From NCBI GenBank assembly GCA_958295985.1, contig OY282432.1:2265001-2329000 (forward strand): a DNA stretch of 64,000 nt. Direction: 5' to 3'. The notes beneath the pieces were generated by a model. It did not search any database and was not told where the DNA came from. It saw only the letters and a program-made list of their open reading frames with translations. The stretch is from an uncultured Candidatus Binatia bacterium (GTDB taxonomy: Bacteria; Desulfobacterota; Binatia; UBA9968; JAJDTQ01). Shown piece by piece: positions 34,365 through 43,116 of the stretch. Position numbers and translations under genes: made by a program. Each line of letters begins with the position of its first letter. Positions within the stretch are counted from its first letter, which is position 1.

Positions 34365-36140
34365 TTGAGTAGAGACCCGGCAGCTCTCGAGGAGCCAGGA
34401 ACGGCCAGGGGCGGTTCCACGAAGTTTCTCGACATCTTGCGCCCAAGCAGGCAGGGCCGTGACTATCCGCTCTGGTTGTTCATCCCCTGCGGGCTTGCGC
34501 TGTTGTATCTTGTCGTTCCGCCGCTTGCGTTCATCATCTACACGAGCTTCGTTCCTTCCCTCGACTCCGGGATCATCGGCCTCACGTTCCAGAATTTCTT
34601 CAACATCTTCGAGTCCCTGGCGCAGTTCGAAACCCTGCTCTGGAATTCTCTCGTGTTCTCCGTGGGGAGCGCCCTCTGGGCACTGTTGTTCGGAACGGTG
34701 ATGGCGTGGCTGGCGGAGCGGAGCAACGCGCCGTTCCGCATGGTGACCTATGTGGCGGCCTTCGTGTCGTTCGCCGTTCCCGGGCTCATCAAGGTCATCG
34801 GGTGGATCCTGCTGCTGGGGCCGGAGGCCGGGTTCATCAACCTGGCCGTGAAGGCGGTCACGGGGTTCGGCCCGATCTTCGACATCTTTTCCATGAGCGG
34901 CATGGTGCTGGTGGAAGGATTCCTGTGGACGCCCATCGTCTTCCTGCTCATGGCGACGCCGTTCCGGTCCATGGACCCGTCCCTGGAGGAAGCCGCGGTG
35001 GTGGCGGGCAGCACGGATTGGCAGGTGTTCTGGAAGGTCACCTTTCCCATGGCCATGCCCAGCGTCCTGTCGGTGCTGATCCTGACGTTCATCCGTAGCC
35101 TGGAGGCCTTCGAGATCCCGGCGCTGGTGGGCCTGCCCGCGGGCATCGAGGTCATGACCACCCAGATCTACCTGGAGTTGAGCGAGGGGTACATACCCGA
35201 GTACGGCAACGCCAGCGCCTACTCCGTGCTTCTCATCGGTCTGGTGGGGTTGTGCCTGCTTCCCTACTATCGCGTCACCCAGCACGCGCACCGGTTCACC
35301 ACCATTACCGGCAAGGGGTTTCAACCCCGACGCAAGGACCTGGGCCGGTGGCGCTGGCTGGGCGGACTGGCGCTGTTGGGCCTGCCGGCGCTGCAACTCC
35401 TGCCGCTGGTCACCCTGGTCTGGGCGAGCTTCATGCCCTACCTGATCGTGCCGTCGTGGGAGGCCCTCTCCCTGTTCACCCTCAACAACTACGTGGAGGC
35501 GTTCAGCGACGACAAGATCCTGCGCTCCATCATGAACAACCTCACCATCAGCATCGTTTCCGCCACTGCCTGCGTGGGTGTGGCGTTCGTCACCGCCTGG
35601 CTGGTGACGCGCACCAACATCAAGCTGCGCTGGAGTCTGGACCGGCTGACCATGGTGCCGCTGGTGTTTCCGGGCATCGTCATGGGGGTAGCCATCCTGC
35701 AGACCTACCTCACTGTGCCGATTCCCGTCTACGGCACCATCTGGATCATGGTCATCGCCTTCGCCGCCCGATATCTCCCCTATGCCATGCGGTTCAGCCA
35801 CGCCGGCCTCATCGGCATCCACAAGGAGCTGGAGGAGAGCGCCACCACCAGCGGCGCAAGTTGGGGCAACGTGGCGCGGAAGATCATGATCCCGCTGATG
35901 ATGCCGGCCCTGTTCGCCGGGTGGATCTACATCTTCCTCATCACCATCCGGGAGCTGTCCGTGGCCCTGCTGCTCTACAGCCCCGGTTCCGAGGTGATCT
36001 CCGTGGTCATCTGGGAGCTGTGGGAGAACGGCGCGGTTGGCACCTTGTCGGCTTTTGCCTTGGGCATCAGCGTCGGCACCGTGCTCATTGCCAGCCTCTT
36101 CTACAAGCTCAGCCGCCGCCACGGTCTGGACGTCCGGTAG
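34365..36140 (+). CDS. ABC importer permease, FbpB type (two fused domains)
   Basis: The 591-residue protein has two BPD_transp_1 halves of about six helices each. The EAA loops are LEEAAVVAGSTDWQVFWKVTFPMAMP and LEESATTSGASWGNVARKIMIPLMMP. The start is TTG 34365 after a GGAG; no ATG is available nearby. It lies 154 bases after the binding-protein gene. The usual third gene, an ATPase, is missing and a MetE-like gene follows after 19 bases. The orphan PotA/FbpC-type ATPase at 53613 could energise it. Confidence 0.9.
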   Translation: MSRDPAALEEPGTARGGSTKFLDILRPSRQGRDYPLWLFIPCGLALLYLVVPPLAFIIYTSFVPSLDSGIIGLTFQNFFNIFESLAQFETLLWNSLVFSVGSALWALLFGTVMAWLAERSNAPFRMVTYVAAFVSFAVPGLIKVIGWILLLGPEAGFINLAVKAVTGFGPIFDIFSMSGMVLVEGFLWTPIVFLLMATPFRSMDPSLEEAAVVAGSTDWQVFWKVTFPMAMPSVLSVLILTFIRSLEAFEIPALVGLPAGIEVMTTQIYLELSEGYIPEYGNASAYSVLLIGLVGLCLLPYYRVTQHAHRFTTITGKGFQPRRKDLGRWRWLGGLALLGLPALQLLPLVTLVWASFMPYLIVPSWEALSLFTLNNYVEAFSDDKILRSIMNNLTISIVSATACVGVAFVTAWLVTRTNIKLRWSLDRLTMVPLVFPGIVMGVAILQTYLTVPIPVYGTIWIMVIAFAARYLPYAMRFSHAGLIGIHKELEESATTSGASWGNVARKIMIPLMMPALFAGWIYIFLITIRELSVALLLYSPGSEVISVVIWELWENGAVGTLSAFALGISVGTVLIASLFYKLSRRHGLDVR

Positions 36141-36159
36141 GGCCGGAGCGATTCCCGAC

Positions 36160-37311
36160 ATGCCGGCAAGAGACCAGCCGCCCTTCCGCGCCGACCACGT
36201 CGGCAGCCTCTTGCGCCCGGCCGGGTTAAAGGAGGCGCGGGAGCGGCTCCTGGGGCCGGACACCGCGGACAGCAACCTGGGACCCCACGGCAACGAGGAG
36301 TTGGCACGGATCGAAGACGGCTTCGTCCGCGACGTCGTCGCGCTGCAGGAACGCGTTGGCCTGCGCTCCGCCACCGACGGGGAGTTCCGTCGCCGTAGCT
36401 GGTTCAGCGAGCTGATGATGACCTGGGGCGGATTCTCCGCCACCCGGCAAGGAGCGGCCTCGCCGTTCAGTTGGCGCAATGAGGAAAACCGGCAGCAAGA
36501 CTTCACCGTGGTATGGGTCAACGACAAGGTCCGCTGGCGCCCCAGCGCCGTGGTTCGCGCCTTCGAGTTCCTCAAGACCAACACCGGCGCCGTCTCCAAG
36601 GTCACGATCCCCGCGCCGCCGGTGGTCTACTGCTTCGCCGGCGGGGACCCGGGGGTCGTGGGTCCGGCCTATGACGACGTCGATGCCTTCTGGGAAGACC
36701 TGGTAGCCGCCTACCGGCAGGAGCTGGCCGCCCTGGTGGCCGCGGGCGCGCGCTACATCCAGCTCGACGACGTCGCCATCCCGTTCCTGTGCGATCCCAC
36801 CTACGATGCCGTGTTCCGCTCCTGGGGCTCCGGCCCCCAGGCCGTGCTCGCGGAGTACGCGCGGCGCATTAACCAAGCGCTGGAAGGCCTGCCCGACGAC
36901 GTCACCGTCACCATGCACCAGTGCCGCGGCAACCGTGAAGGATTGTGGGCCGCCGCCGGAGGCTACGACCCCGTAGCCGAGGTCCTGTTCAACGAGATCA
37001 ACGTCCGGGGCTATTTTCTCGAATACGACACACCGCGGGCCGGCACCTTCGAGCCGTTGCGCTTCCTGCCCGCCGGCAAGGTTGTCGCCCTCGGCCTCGT
37101 CTCCACCAAGGGCCCAACCCTCGAATCCGCCGACCACCTCAAGCGCCGTATCGACGAGGCCGGCCGTCACGCCCCCCTGGAACGCCTCGCCCTCGCCCCC
37201 CAATGCGGCTTCGCCAGCTCCGTCCAGGGCAACCCCCTCACCGAAGCCGACCAGGAAGCCAAGCTCGCCCGTATCGTGGAAGTCGCCCACGACGTGTGGG
37301 CGGACGCGTAG
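36160..37311 (+). CDS. MetE C-terminal-like (cobalamin-independent methionine synthase II family) protein
   Basis: The 383-residue protein corresponds to the catalytic barrel of MetE without the N-terminal half. The start motif FRADHVGSLLRP and the TDGEFRR loop are typical. The zinc ligands are present: H and C in TMHQCRGN, E in FLEYD and C in APQCGFAS. Short forms of this family act as methyltransferases, or in catabolic clusters on compounds such as epoxyalkyl-CoM or aminophosphonates, so methionine synthesis is not certain. I chose ATG 36160; the frame open to 36037 overlaps the permease. It directly follows the ABC permease and may act on the imported compound. Confidence 0.82.
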   Translation: MPARDQPPFRADHVGSLLRPAGLKEARERLLGPDTADSNLGPHGNEELARIEDGFVRDVVALQERVGLRSATDGEFRRRSWFSELMMTWGGFSATRQGAASPFSWRNEENRQQDFTVVWVNDKVRWRPSAVVRAFEFLKTNTGAVSKVTIPAPPVVYCFAGGDPGVVGPAYDDVDAFWEDLVAAYRQELAALVAAGARYIQLDDVAIPFLCDPTYDAVFRSWGSGPQAVLAEYARRINQALEGLPDDVTVTMHQCRGNREGLWAAAGGYDPVAEVLFNEINVRGYFLEYDTPRAGTFEPLRFLPAGKVVALGLVSTKGPTLESADHLKRRIDEAGRHAPLERLALAPQCGFASSVQGNPLTEADQEAKLARIVEVAHDVWADA

Positions 37312-37365
37312 CCGCCGTAGCGACGACAAGCAGAGTTTTATTCATGCACATGGTGCACCACATGA

Positions 37366-37575
37366 ACGACGAGCTGGAACGAGGAGTGGTCGGTCGCAGC
37401 CGGACAGTGGGAATACAACGGCCGCTGGCATGACACGCTCGCCATACGCTGGAACGGCAAGGAAGGAGATCTCGGTAATCCACAATCGCGGGGACTGCCG
37501 ACTTGGTTTATCTTGCCGGACGCGCTGCAAGCCGCTATTCGGAACGAGATTGCGAAACTGAACGAAACCGCCTGA
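37366..37575 (+). pseudogene. Fragment of an unidentified gene without a start codon
   Basis: After a stop at 37363-37365 a frame of 69 codons runs to TGA 37573-37575. Its composition looks coding: WNEEWSVAAGQWEYNGRWHD, LAIRWNGKEGDLGNPQS and LPTWFILPDALQAAI. There is no ATG, GTG or TTG start in a usable position. I do not recognise the family. It is probably the 3' end of a broken gene, in a stretch that also holds an IS3 remnant. Confidence 0.45.
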
Positions 37576-37656
37576 TAGTCTCCAGGCGCCGACTAAGGTG
37601 GTCCCGGTTCATAGGACAGGGGTGCGGCCGAAATAAGGGGTATTCCAGGTTGATCC

Positions 37657-37908
37657 TCATGCCGCCAGAGTCGTGTTTATCATGTCTTGCTGTTCTTGTT
37701 GAGCCGGTGGAGGGGCGGATGAGCCATGGGGCTGATCCGTCCGATCCAGCGGCCCGCCGTTTTCGTAAGCCTCGGCCGGGGTAGCGCAGCCGACGGCGGA
37801 ATGGGGCCTCGTGGTGTTGTAGAAGTCGATCCATGTTCCGATGACCCGTTGAGTTGCGAAGCCGTCGGCGAGTTCGTGCAGGTAGACGGCCTCGTACTTG
37901 AGGGAGCG
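37657..37908 (-). pseudogene. IS3-family transposase OrfB, C-terminal remnant
   Basis: The minus-strand frame reads LKYEAVYLHELADGFATQ, IGTWIDFYNTTRPHSAVG and TPAEAYENGG, then an Ala/Pro/Gln-rich tail to TGA at 37657-37659. DFYNxxRPHSxxG with TPAEAY is the C-terminus of IS3-family DDE transposases. The catalytic core upstream is absent, since the frame ends at the 3' end of a VOC gene at about 37950. This is a truncated insertion sequence, and it cannot move by itself. Confidence 0.85.
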
Positions 37909-37956
37909 CCCGAGGCTGTCCGATTTTTCGGGACCACCCCAGTCCTGCCGAGGGGT

Positions 37957-38409
37957 TCAGTCCGACGCGGCCAGTATGATGAGCTGCAGCCGGTTCCCCG
38001 CGGGGTCGTAGAGGTAGACGCTCTTCTCTCCGGGCGCGCGCTGGGCGGCGCGGAGGTCGCCTTCGATGTAGGCGCCGTGGGCCGCGAGCTTGTCGTAGAT
38101 CTCGTCGTAGTCCGCCGCGGAGCCGACGCTCATGGCGAGATGCGCGCCCTTGTAGCGCAGCATGCCTCCGGGGTCCGGCACGTTGTCGGAGTCGGGTCCG
38201 GAGAAACGGGAGCGCTGGGACAGCTCGTCGACCTTTTCCAGGAACAGGAGCTGCCCGGAGCCGTTCTTGAGGATCAGCCTTCCGTTGCCCGACTCGCCGG
38301 AATCGCGGCAGATGGGCTCCATGCCGAGGGCGCCCGCGTAGAAGCGCTCGGCTGCGTCGAGATCGGTGACCTCCATGGCGAGGTGGCTGATGTCTTCGTA
38401 GGCGATCAC
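37957..38409 (-). CDS. VOC family (glyoxalase/dioxygenase-like) protein, single unit
   Basis: The 150-residue protein has two beta-alpha-beta-beta-beta modules: DISHLAMEVTDLDAAERFYAGALGMEPI and AHLAMSVGS...YLYDPAGNRLQLI. His residues in ISHLAMEV and GAHLAMSV are in metal-ligand positions. The C-terminal ligand, usually Glu in GNxxEL, is Gln here. The start is GTG 38409 after GGAGGAG, and it overlaps the upstream VOC stop (GTGA). The upstream gene is a paralog of similar size, so the two may form a heterodimer. The substrate is unknown. Its 3' end abuts the IS3 scar. Confidence 0.85.
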   Translation of the reverse strand: MIAYEDISHLAMEVTDLDAAERFYAGALGMEPICRDSGESGNGRLILKNGSGQLLFLEKVDELSQRSRFSGPDSDNVPDPGGMLRYKGAHLAMSVGSAADYDEIYDKLAAHGAYIEGDLRAAQRAPGEKSVYLYDPAGNRLQLIILAASD

Positions 38410-38828
38410 GACGGCTCCTCCTGTCTGCGAACCGAGAACTCCAGGATGTTGTCGTCCGCGTCCCGCACCCGGATGGTTCGATCCAGGGGTACTTCCGGCG
38501 GGTAGGTCACCGGCCCTTCGTGGGGGATCTCGTTCCGGCGCAACTGTTCGAGCAACTCGTCCATGGCAGCGTCCGTGACCAGGAAGCCGATGCGGGGCAT
38601 GCCGGCCTTGCCTTGCGGGGCCAGGGGTTCCTGCGCCAGACACAGCTCGAACCGATGTGCCCCCATCTCCACGAAAGACATCACCGGGAAGCCTTGGTAG
38701 AGCCGATGGGTGTTGAGGTTCTGGATACGAAGCGGCCTGGCGCCCAACAAGTCCTCGTAGAACCGGTGAGCCCGGGGAATGTCCTCTACCACGAAGCCGC
38801 AATGATCGAACGTCTGGACCTGAGCCAT
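38406..38828 (-). CDS. VOC family (glyoxalase/dioxygenase-like) protein
   Basis: The 140-residue protein has the VOC pattern with FDHCGFVVEDIPRAHRFYEDLLG in the first module and MPRIGFLVTDAAMDELLEQL...VRDADDNILEFSV in the second. H at DHCGF and E in ILEFS are the likely metal ligands, so unlike its neighbour it keeps the canonical Glu. I chose ATG 38828; the frame extends to 38879 but overlaps the M29-like gene. It is translationally coupled to the second VOC gene through a GTGA overlap. Confidence 0.85.
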   Translation of the reverse strand: MAQVQTFDHCGFVVEDIPRAHRFYEDLLGARPLRIQNLNTHRLYQGFPVMSFVEMGAHRFELCLAQEPLAPQGKAGMPRIGFLVTDAAMDELLEQLRRNEIPHEGPVTYPPEVPLDRTIRVRDADDNILEFSVRRQEEPS

Positions 38829-38856
38829 GCCTGTCTTCCACTCCTCCCGCGGCTCG

Positions 38857-39966
38857 TCACCACAGGGTTCCGGATCCATGAGCGTTGTGGGACACCGGGG
38901 CGAGCACCTGATAGGGGTCGCCGTAGGCAGCGGCCGCTTCCAGCACTTCGGGATGGTGCAGGAGCGAGCGGTCCAGCATGCCCTGTTCGTGCACGATGAG
39001 GCGGTCGTCGATGTAGAGCCGGGCGTTCATCACCGAGCCGTCGACGTGCCGGAAGTCGGGGTGCCTGCGATCGGTGCCCAGGCCCACCCACGGCATCTTG
39101 CTGATGAGCTCCCAGTGCATCGGATCGGCGATGCCGTGGCGGATGGAAGCCTTGGGGTGGTAGCCGAACATGATCTCCACCATGCGGTTCGAGCCCGGCA
39201 CGTTCTCGAACAGTTGACGGCACTCCTCCGCCAACTCGCCGCCCTCGGCTTCCACCACCTCGCTGTCCCTGACCACCCATTTCATGGGTCCGGGCAGCTC
39301 ACCGGCCACTCCCTGGACACAACGGAGGTAGACCTCGCCGTCCGCCTTGCCGCTGCCGTTGAACACGCCGCAGCGGCCCCACGGAAAGTGGCAGCGCCCC
39401 GGCGGGTCTCCGGCCCTGAACTGCATGCCGTAGAGGCGGGTGCCGTCGTAGGTGGCGGTCAGATGGGTGCCCAGGTCGTCTTCGATGCGCACCACCTTGC
39501 CCGCAGCGACCACCTCCCGCACCTTCTCGGCCAGTTTCCACAGCACGGGGTTCGGGAACCGGGCGTAGTCCCGCGCCAGCAGGCCCGGGGTTCCCTCGAA
39601 GTAGATGAAGTAGGGCTTCATCCGTTGTTCCTCGAGCTGGGTGCCGCTCTCCTCGCGCTTGCGACCCATGGCCCGGTGGTCCGGCGTGAAGGTGATGAAG
39701 ACGGGCCACACCCAGATCACCACGTCCGACGCTTCCATGGCCTGCAGGACCGCCTGGGGCACACGGCCGTACCGCGAGATGGGTTCCGTGACCAGTGACA
39801 TGGGCTCGGCTCCCATGAACCTGAGCCCGGCGGTGATGGCCTCCATGGACGCGCTGTCGCTGCGGCGGTCCGCCAGGAGCAGCACCTGATCTCCGGGACG
39901 GATGTCGGAAGCCTCGATCATGTTCTTGACCCCGTCCATCATGTCCGCGATGTCGTGTTGGATCAT
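38857..39966 (-). CDS. M29 aminopeptidase / 2,5-dihydroxypyridine dioxygenase (NicX)-like protein
   Basis: The 369-residue protein resembles the thermophilic-metalloprotease (M29) fold family, to which NicX, the 2,5-dihydroxypyridine 5,6-dioxygenase, also belongs. Seen in the sequence are an N-terminal domain with GDQVLLLADRRSD and a C-terminal metal region with MVEIMFGYHPKASIRHGI. GLGTDRRHPDFRHVDGSVM follows, with closely placed His and Asp residues. Neighbouring VOC and SDR genes suggest a ring-cleavage or related catabolic pathway more than peptidase function; this is inference. The frame ends just inside the start region of the next VOC gene. Confidence 0.68.
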   Translation of the reverse strand: MIQHDIADMMDGVKNMIEASDIRPGDQVLLLADRRSDSASMEAITAGLRFMGAEPMSLVTEPISRYGRVPQAVLQAMEASDVVIWVWPVFITFTPDHRAMGRKREESGTQLEEQRMKPYFIYFEGTPGLLARDYARFPNPVLWKLAEKVREVVAAGKVVRIEDDLGTHLTATYDGTRLYGMQFRAGDPPGRCHFPWGRCGVFNGSGKADGEVYLRCVQGVAGELPGPMKWVVRDSEVVEAEGGELAEECRQLFENVPGSNRMVEIMFGYHPKASIRHGIADPMHWELISKMPWVGLGTDRRHPDFRHVDGSVMNARLYIDDRLIVHEQGMLDRSLLHHPEVLEAAAAYGDPYQVLAPVSHNAHGSGTLW

Positions 39967-40038
39967 GCGGTTTCCTTTCCCGTCGCCGCGCCCTCGCCCC
40001 CGGCATCAGTCCCGCGCCGGGCGGTGGTCGGGACACCG

Positions 40039-40064
40039 GCGGGTTTGAAACGTTTGAAACCCGC
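40039..40064. repeat. Palindromic repeat, copy 3 (expanded loop)
   Basis: The same stem, GCGGGTTT...AAACCCGC, is present here, but the loop is ten bases (GAAACGTTTG). The 9-mer GTTTGAAAC occurs twice in tandem. The right flank CCCTGC resembles the TCCTGC of the other copies. It lies in the gap between the M29-like gene and the two-unit VOC gene. Confidence 0.7.
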
Positions 40065-40101
40065 CCCTGCATCGGATATCGGGTTCCCGCGGCACAGGCT
40101 G

Positions 40102-40959
40102 CTAGTGCGGGTGGCCGCTGTTCTCCCCCACTTGCAGGCGGTTGCCGAAGGGATCGTAGAAGTAAACGGTTTGCATGTCCGGTTCGTGCCAGGGGATACG
40201 GTCGCCGAACGGACTCCAGTAGCGCTCGATGTTGGTCAATCGGGAAACGAAATCGTCGTATGCCCCGATGGCTACCTTCACGTCCACATGGGGACCGCGT
40301 GGGTAGAGGCTCCGCTGCGTCATCTCGGGAACCTCGCGCAGGATGAAGAGCTGTCCGGTTTCCGGGATCGCCAGCGTCAACTGGTGGTCCCCCGGCACCT
40401 GATCGGTGTCCACGAGCCCAAGGGTGTTCCGGTACCAATCCGCCGCCTCCGCCAGATCGGTCACCTCCAGCCGCACGTGACCGATGCGGCACAACCCCAG
40501 GTACCCTTGTCCGGGGTCATGGCAGCGCTGGTCGTCCCGGCGCACGGACAGCTCGTAGACGAACTCGCCGGGGTCGGTGAGCCAAAGCGATCCGGCGATG
40601 GGGCTTGACCGCGGATATTCCACGGGTCCCTCGACGGGCACGTTGCGGCTGCGCAGAAGCTCCGCGGTCTCGTCCAGGCTCCGTTCGTTGAGCTCCAGTC
40701 CCCACACCTGCCCTTCCATGGAGCGGACGGGCTTGGGAATGGACTGCCCTTGCAGCGCGAAGCCGAAGCCGTGGTGGTTGGCCAGCTTGAAGAACGCCAT
40801 CTCGGGAACCTCGCGGTTGAGTCCCCGCAGGTTGGCGTTCACCAGTCGCCGGAAGTCGGCGCCCAGGACCTGGGTGAGGAAGACGATGGATTCGCCCAGG
40901 TCGTTGGTGGGTATCACCCCGTGATCGAGCCGGACAACGGGGGGGCCGGTCGTGCTCAT
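40102..40959 (-). CDS. Two-unit VOC protein, extradiol-dioxygenase-like
   Basis: The 285-residue protein has two VOC halves: VVRLDHGVIPTNDLGESIVFLTQVLG in the first and IGHVRLEVTDLAEAADWYRNTLGLVD...VYFYDPFGNRLQVGE in the second. The length and two-half layout match type I extradiol dioxygenases. In the active half, H (IGHVRLEV), H (PHVDVKV) and the final ligand position are seen, the last being Gln in NRLQVG instead of Glu. I chose ATG 40959 (MSTTGPPVVRLDHG) with GGGAGAG before it; the longer frame is antisense noise. The missing Glu raises doubt about Fe(II) chemistry. Confidence 0.83.
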   Translation of the reverse strand: MSTTGPPVVRLDHGVIPTNDLGESIVFLTQVLGADFRRLVNANLRGLNREVPEMAFFKLANHHGFGFALQGQSIPKPVRSMEGQVWGLELNERSLDETAELLRSRNVPVEGPVEYPRSSPIAGSLWLTDPGEFVYELSVRRDDQRCHDPGQGYLGLCRIGHVRLEVTDLAEAADWYRNTLGLVDTDQVPGDHQLTLAIPETGQLFILREVPEMTQRSLYPRGPHVDVKVAIGAYDDFVSRLTNIERYWSPFGDRIPWHEPDMQTVYFYDPFGNRLQVGENSGHPH

Positions 40960-41024
40960 GGTTCCACTCTCCCTGGGACGGTTCGTCTCTTCGAGCAACA
41001 CGCGCGCACCCTGTCTCCCCGGCC

Positions 41025-41855
41025 TTACGGCCGCGCGTACTTGTCCTTGCGCGGCCCCTCCGCGGTATGCGCGGCCCGCGCCCATTCCGGACGGTAGCCG
41101 TCCTCGGTCACCGCGGCGGTGGTGTAGCCGCCGTCCACGTACAACTGCTCGCCGGTGACGAAGTCGGATTCGTCGCTGGCCAGGAAGATCGCTCCGCCCA
41201 CCATGTCCTCGGGCTTGCCCAGCCGGCCGAAGGGGATACGCCGGCGCCGTTCGCCCCGTTCCACCTCGTGGGGGTAGGGGATGGACTCCAGGCCGCCGTG
41301 CACCAGGCAGTTCACGTTGACGCCGTAGTAGCCCAGGGCCTGGGCAATGGCCCGGGTCATGGCGTCCACTCCCGAGCGCGTGGTGCACCAGGCGGCGGCC
41401 TCTCCCGAGCCCAGCCTGCCCACGATGGAGGAAAGGTTGACGATCTTGCCGCCGCGGCCCTGCTCGGCCATCTGCCGCCCTACGGCCTGACAGGTGAGAA
41501 AGAACGCCTTGAGCCCCACGGCCAGGGCGTGGTCGAAGTCGGCTTCCTCGAAGGTGAGGAAGGCCTGGTTGTGCGACACCCCGGTGCCGTTGAAGAGGAT
41601 GTCGATGCCGCCGAACTCGTCCACGACCCTGCGGACCATGTCCTCCACCGCGGCCTTGTTGGCGACGTCCACTTCCAGCGCCAGTGATTTCCGCCCTGTG
41701 TCTTTCACCTGAGCCGCCACGGCCTCGGCCTTGTCCCGGTCCTCGTCCACGGCCACGACGTGCGCGCCTTCCCGGGCATAGGCCAGGGCCACGATCCCGC
41801 CGATACGGCCGGCGACGCCGGTCACCACCGCGGTCCTGTCTTCAAGCCTCATCAT
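41025..41855 (-). CDS. SDR family protein with WxxxR in place of YxxxK (first of pair)
   Basis: The 276-residue protein has the SDR cofactor region (AVVTGVAGRIGG), the D at EVDV, and Ser in NLSS at 140-143. The C-terminal LYVDGGYTT is also typical. The catalytic YxxxK is W156-C-T-T-R160, so both Tyr and Lys are absent. The FNGTG motif replaces NNAG. It shares the tail GYRPEWARA with the SDR at 41979 (RFRPEWAKA). Without Tyr and Lys, normal hydride-transfer catalysis is unlikely. It may bind cofactor only, form a hetero-oligomer, or use another mechanism. It lies 65 bases upstream of the two-unit VOC gene. Confidence 0.88.
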   Translation of the reverse strand: MMRLEDRTAVVTGVAGRIGGIVALAYAREGAHVVAVDEDRDKAEAVAAQVKDTGRKSLALEVDVANKAAVEDMVRRVVDEFGGIDILFNGTGVSHNQAFLTFEEADFDHALAVGLKAFFLTCQAVGRQMAEQGRGGKIVNLSSIVGRLGSGEAAAWCTTRSGVDAMTRAIAQALGYYGVNVNCLVHGGLESIPYPHEVERGERRRRIPFGRLGKPEDMVGGAIFLASDESDFVTGEQLYVDGGYTTAAVTEDGYRPEWARAAHTAEGPRKDKYARP

Positions 41856-41978
41856 GGTGCTCCTTGCGAGAAGTCCTCACGGAAACGGTCCGCCTCCGGC
41901 CGGACGTCAATGCGATACGGGTTCGGCGCGAACCTCTGCGGGTGTCGTGCGCCGCAATGCCGTTTCTCGACCGGCCGG

Positions 41979-42782
41979 TCAGGCCGTGCTCGGGTCCCAC
42001 CCCTGCGCGCCGGCCTTCGCCCACTCCGGACGGAAGCGGTCGTCGGTCACCGCGGCCACGGTATAGCCGCCGTCCACGTAGAGCACCGTGCCGGTGATGT
42101 AGGCGGCGTCGTCGGAGGCCAGGAACACCGTCGGCGCGCCCATGTCCTCCGGGTGCTCCGTACGGCCCAGGGGAAGCCGGCGAAGCCGCTCCAGCACCCC
42201 TTCGGAATAGGGCGGGCGTTGCGTGTTGCCCCGGGCCACGCCGTTGACGTTGATGCCCCAGAAACCCAGCGCGTGGGCCATGGAACGCGTCAACCCGTCC
42301 ACCGCGCCGCGGTCCGCCGCCCAGTCCACCGCCTGTCCGGGGCCCAACTTGGCCACGATGGAGGTGAGGTTGACGATTTTGCCGTAGCGCCGCTTGACCA
42401 TTTCGTTGGCCGCGGCCTGGCCGGTGAGGAAGTAGGGTTTGACCCCGCGGGCCAGGGTGTCGTCGAAATCTTCTTCCTTGAAGTTGAGGAACTCCTGATG
42501 ATGCGGGCGCGCGGTGGCGTTGACCAGGATGTCGAGCCGGCCGAACGTTTCCACGGTGCGCCGAACGAGCGCGTCGACTTCCTCCTTCTCGCGCAGGTCC
42601 ACCCCGAGGGGCAGGGCCTTGCGGCCGGCGGCGCGGACGCGCTCGGCCGCGGTGTCCGCGTCCTCCTGTTGCCAGTCGGCGCAGACGACGTCGGCGCCTT
42701 CCGCGGCAAACGCCCTTGTGATGGCTTTGCCGAACTCGCCGTTGGCTCCGGTAACGATGGCGATCTTGTCTTGCAGGCGCAT
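41979..42782 (-). CDS. SDR family protein with WxxxR in place of YxxxK (second of pair)
   Basis: The 267-residue SDR protein has the nucleotide motif IVTGANGEFGKAI, LVNAT in place of NNAG, S141 in NLTS and the C-terminal LYVDGGYTV. At the active-site position it reads W154-A-A-D-R158, so Tyr and Lys are again replaced by Trp and Arg. The same pair of changes in the neighbour at 41025 shows that this is a conserved feature and not random decay. The ATG at 42782 has a GGAGACCCC sequence before it. It heads a run of minus-strand genes down to the VOC pair. Confidence 0.88.
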   Translation of the reverse strand: MRLQDKIAIVTGANGEFGKAITRAFAAEGADVVCADWQQEDADTAAERVRAAGRKALPLGVDLREKEEVDALVRRTVETFGRLDILVNATARPHHQEFLNFKEEDFDDTLARGVKPYFLTGQAAANEMVKRRYGKIVNLTSIVAKLGPGQAVDWAADRGAVDGLTRSMAHALGFWGINVNGVARGNTQRPPYSEGVLERLRRLPLGRTEHPEDMGAPTVFLASDDAAYITGTVLYVDGGYTVAAVTDDRFRPEWAKAGAQGWDPSTA

Positions 42783-43116
42783 GGGGTCTCCTCAACCTGT
42801 CAACCGCGCGTTCACCCCGACGTGGAGTGTGCGGAGGTGTTTCCGGTTTCCTTGCACATACTGCGTTGCCTGCTCTCGGTCAAACCCCCGGCGCCGGCCG
42901 TACCGGCCTTGACCCTCCGACGCGCCGTGTTGCCAACCGCGCTTTTCGTGGTGTATCGTCGCTGCGGACACAAAGCCCGGCACTCACTGTCCGGCCGTCA
43001 TTGGAGCAACGGGGAGGAAGACGCCGTTCGCGGACCGTTGCGAGGTCCACAAGGAAGCCGGCTGGTGGAAGACCGCCGCCAACGGGTAAGGCCTGCACGC
43101 GAAGGAGGATCACGAC
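42783..43116. other. Divergent intergenic region with no gene seen
   Basis: These 334 bases lie between the divergent SDR and bicupin genes. Several open frames cross it but none has family similarity. It should contain both promoters. A TTGCAC (near 42852) has no good -10 partner. A GAAGGAGG ribosome-binding site marks its right end. Confidence 0.4.

Noticed and set aside
34251..36605. 784-codon minus-strand frame over the FbpB-like permease
   Set aside because: It lies antisense to a clear membrane permease and has a repetitive Gly/Gln/His/Arg composition.
37957..38841. A single fused two-unit VOC protein
   Set aside because: The open frame upstream of GTG 38409 does not encode VOC residues; the second VOC unit is in another frame as a separate gene coupled by GTGA.
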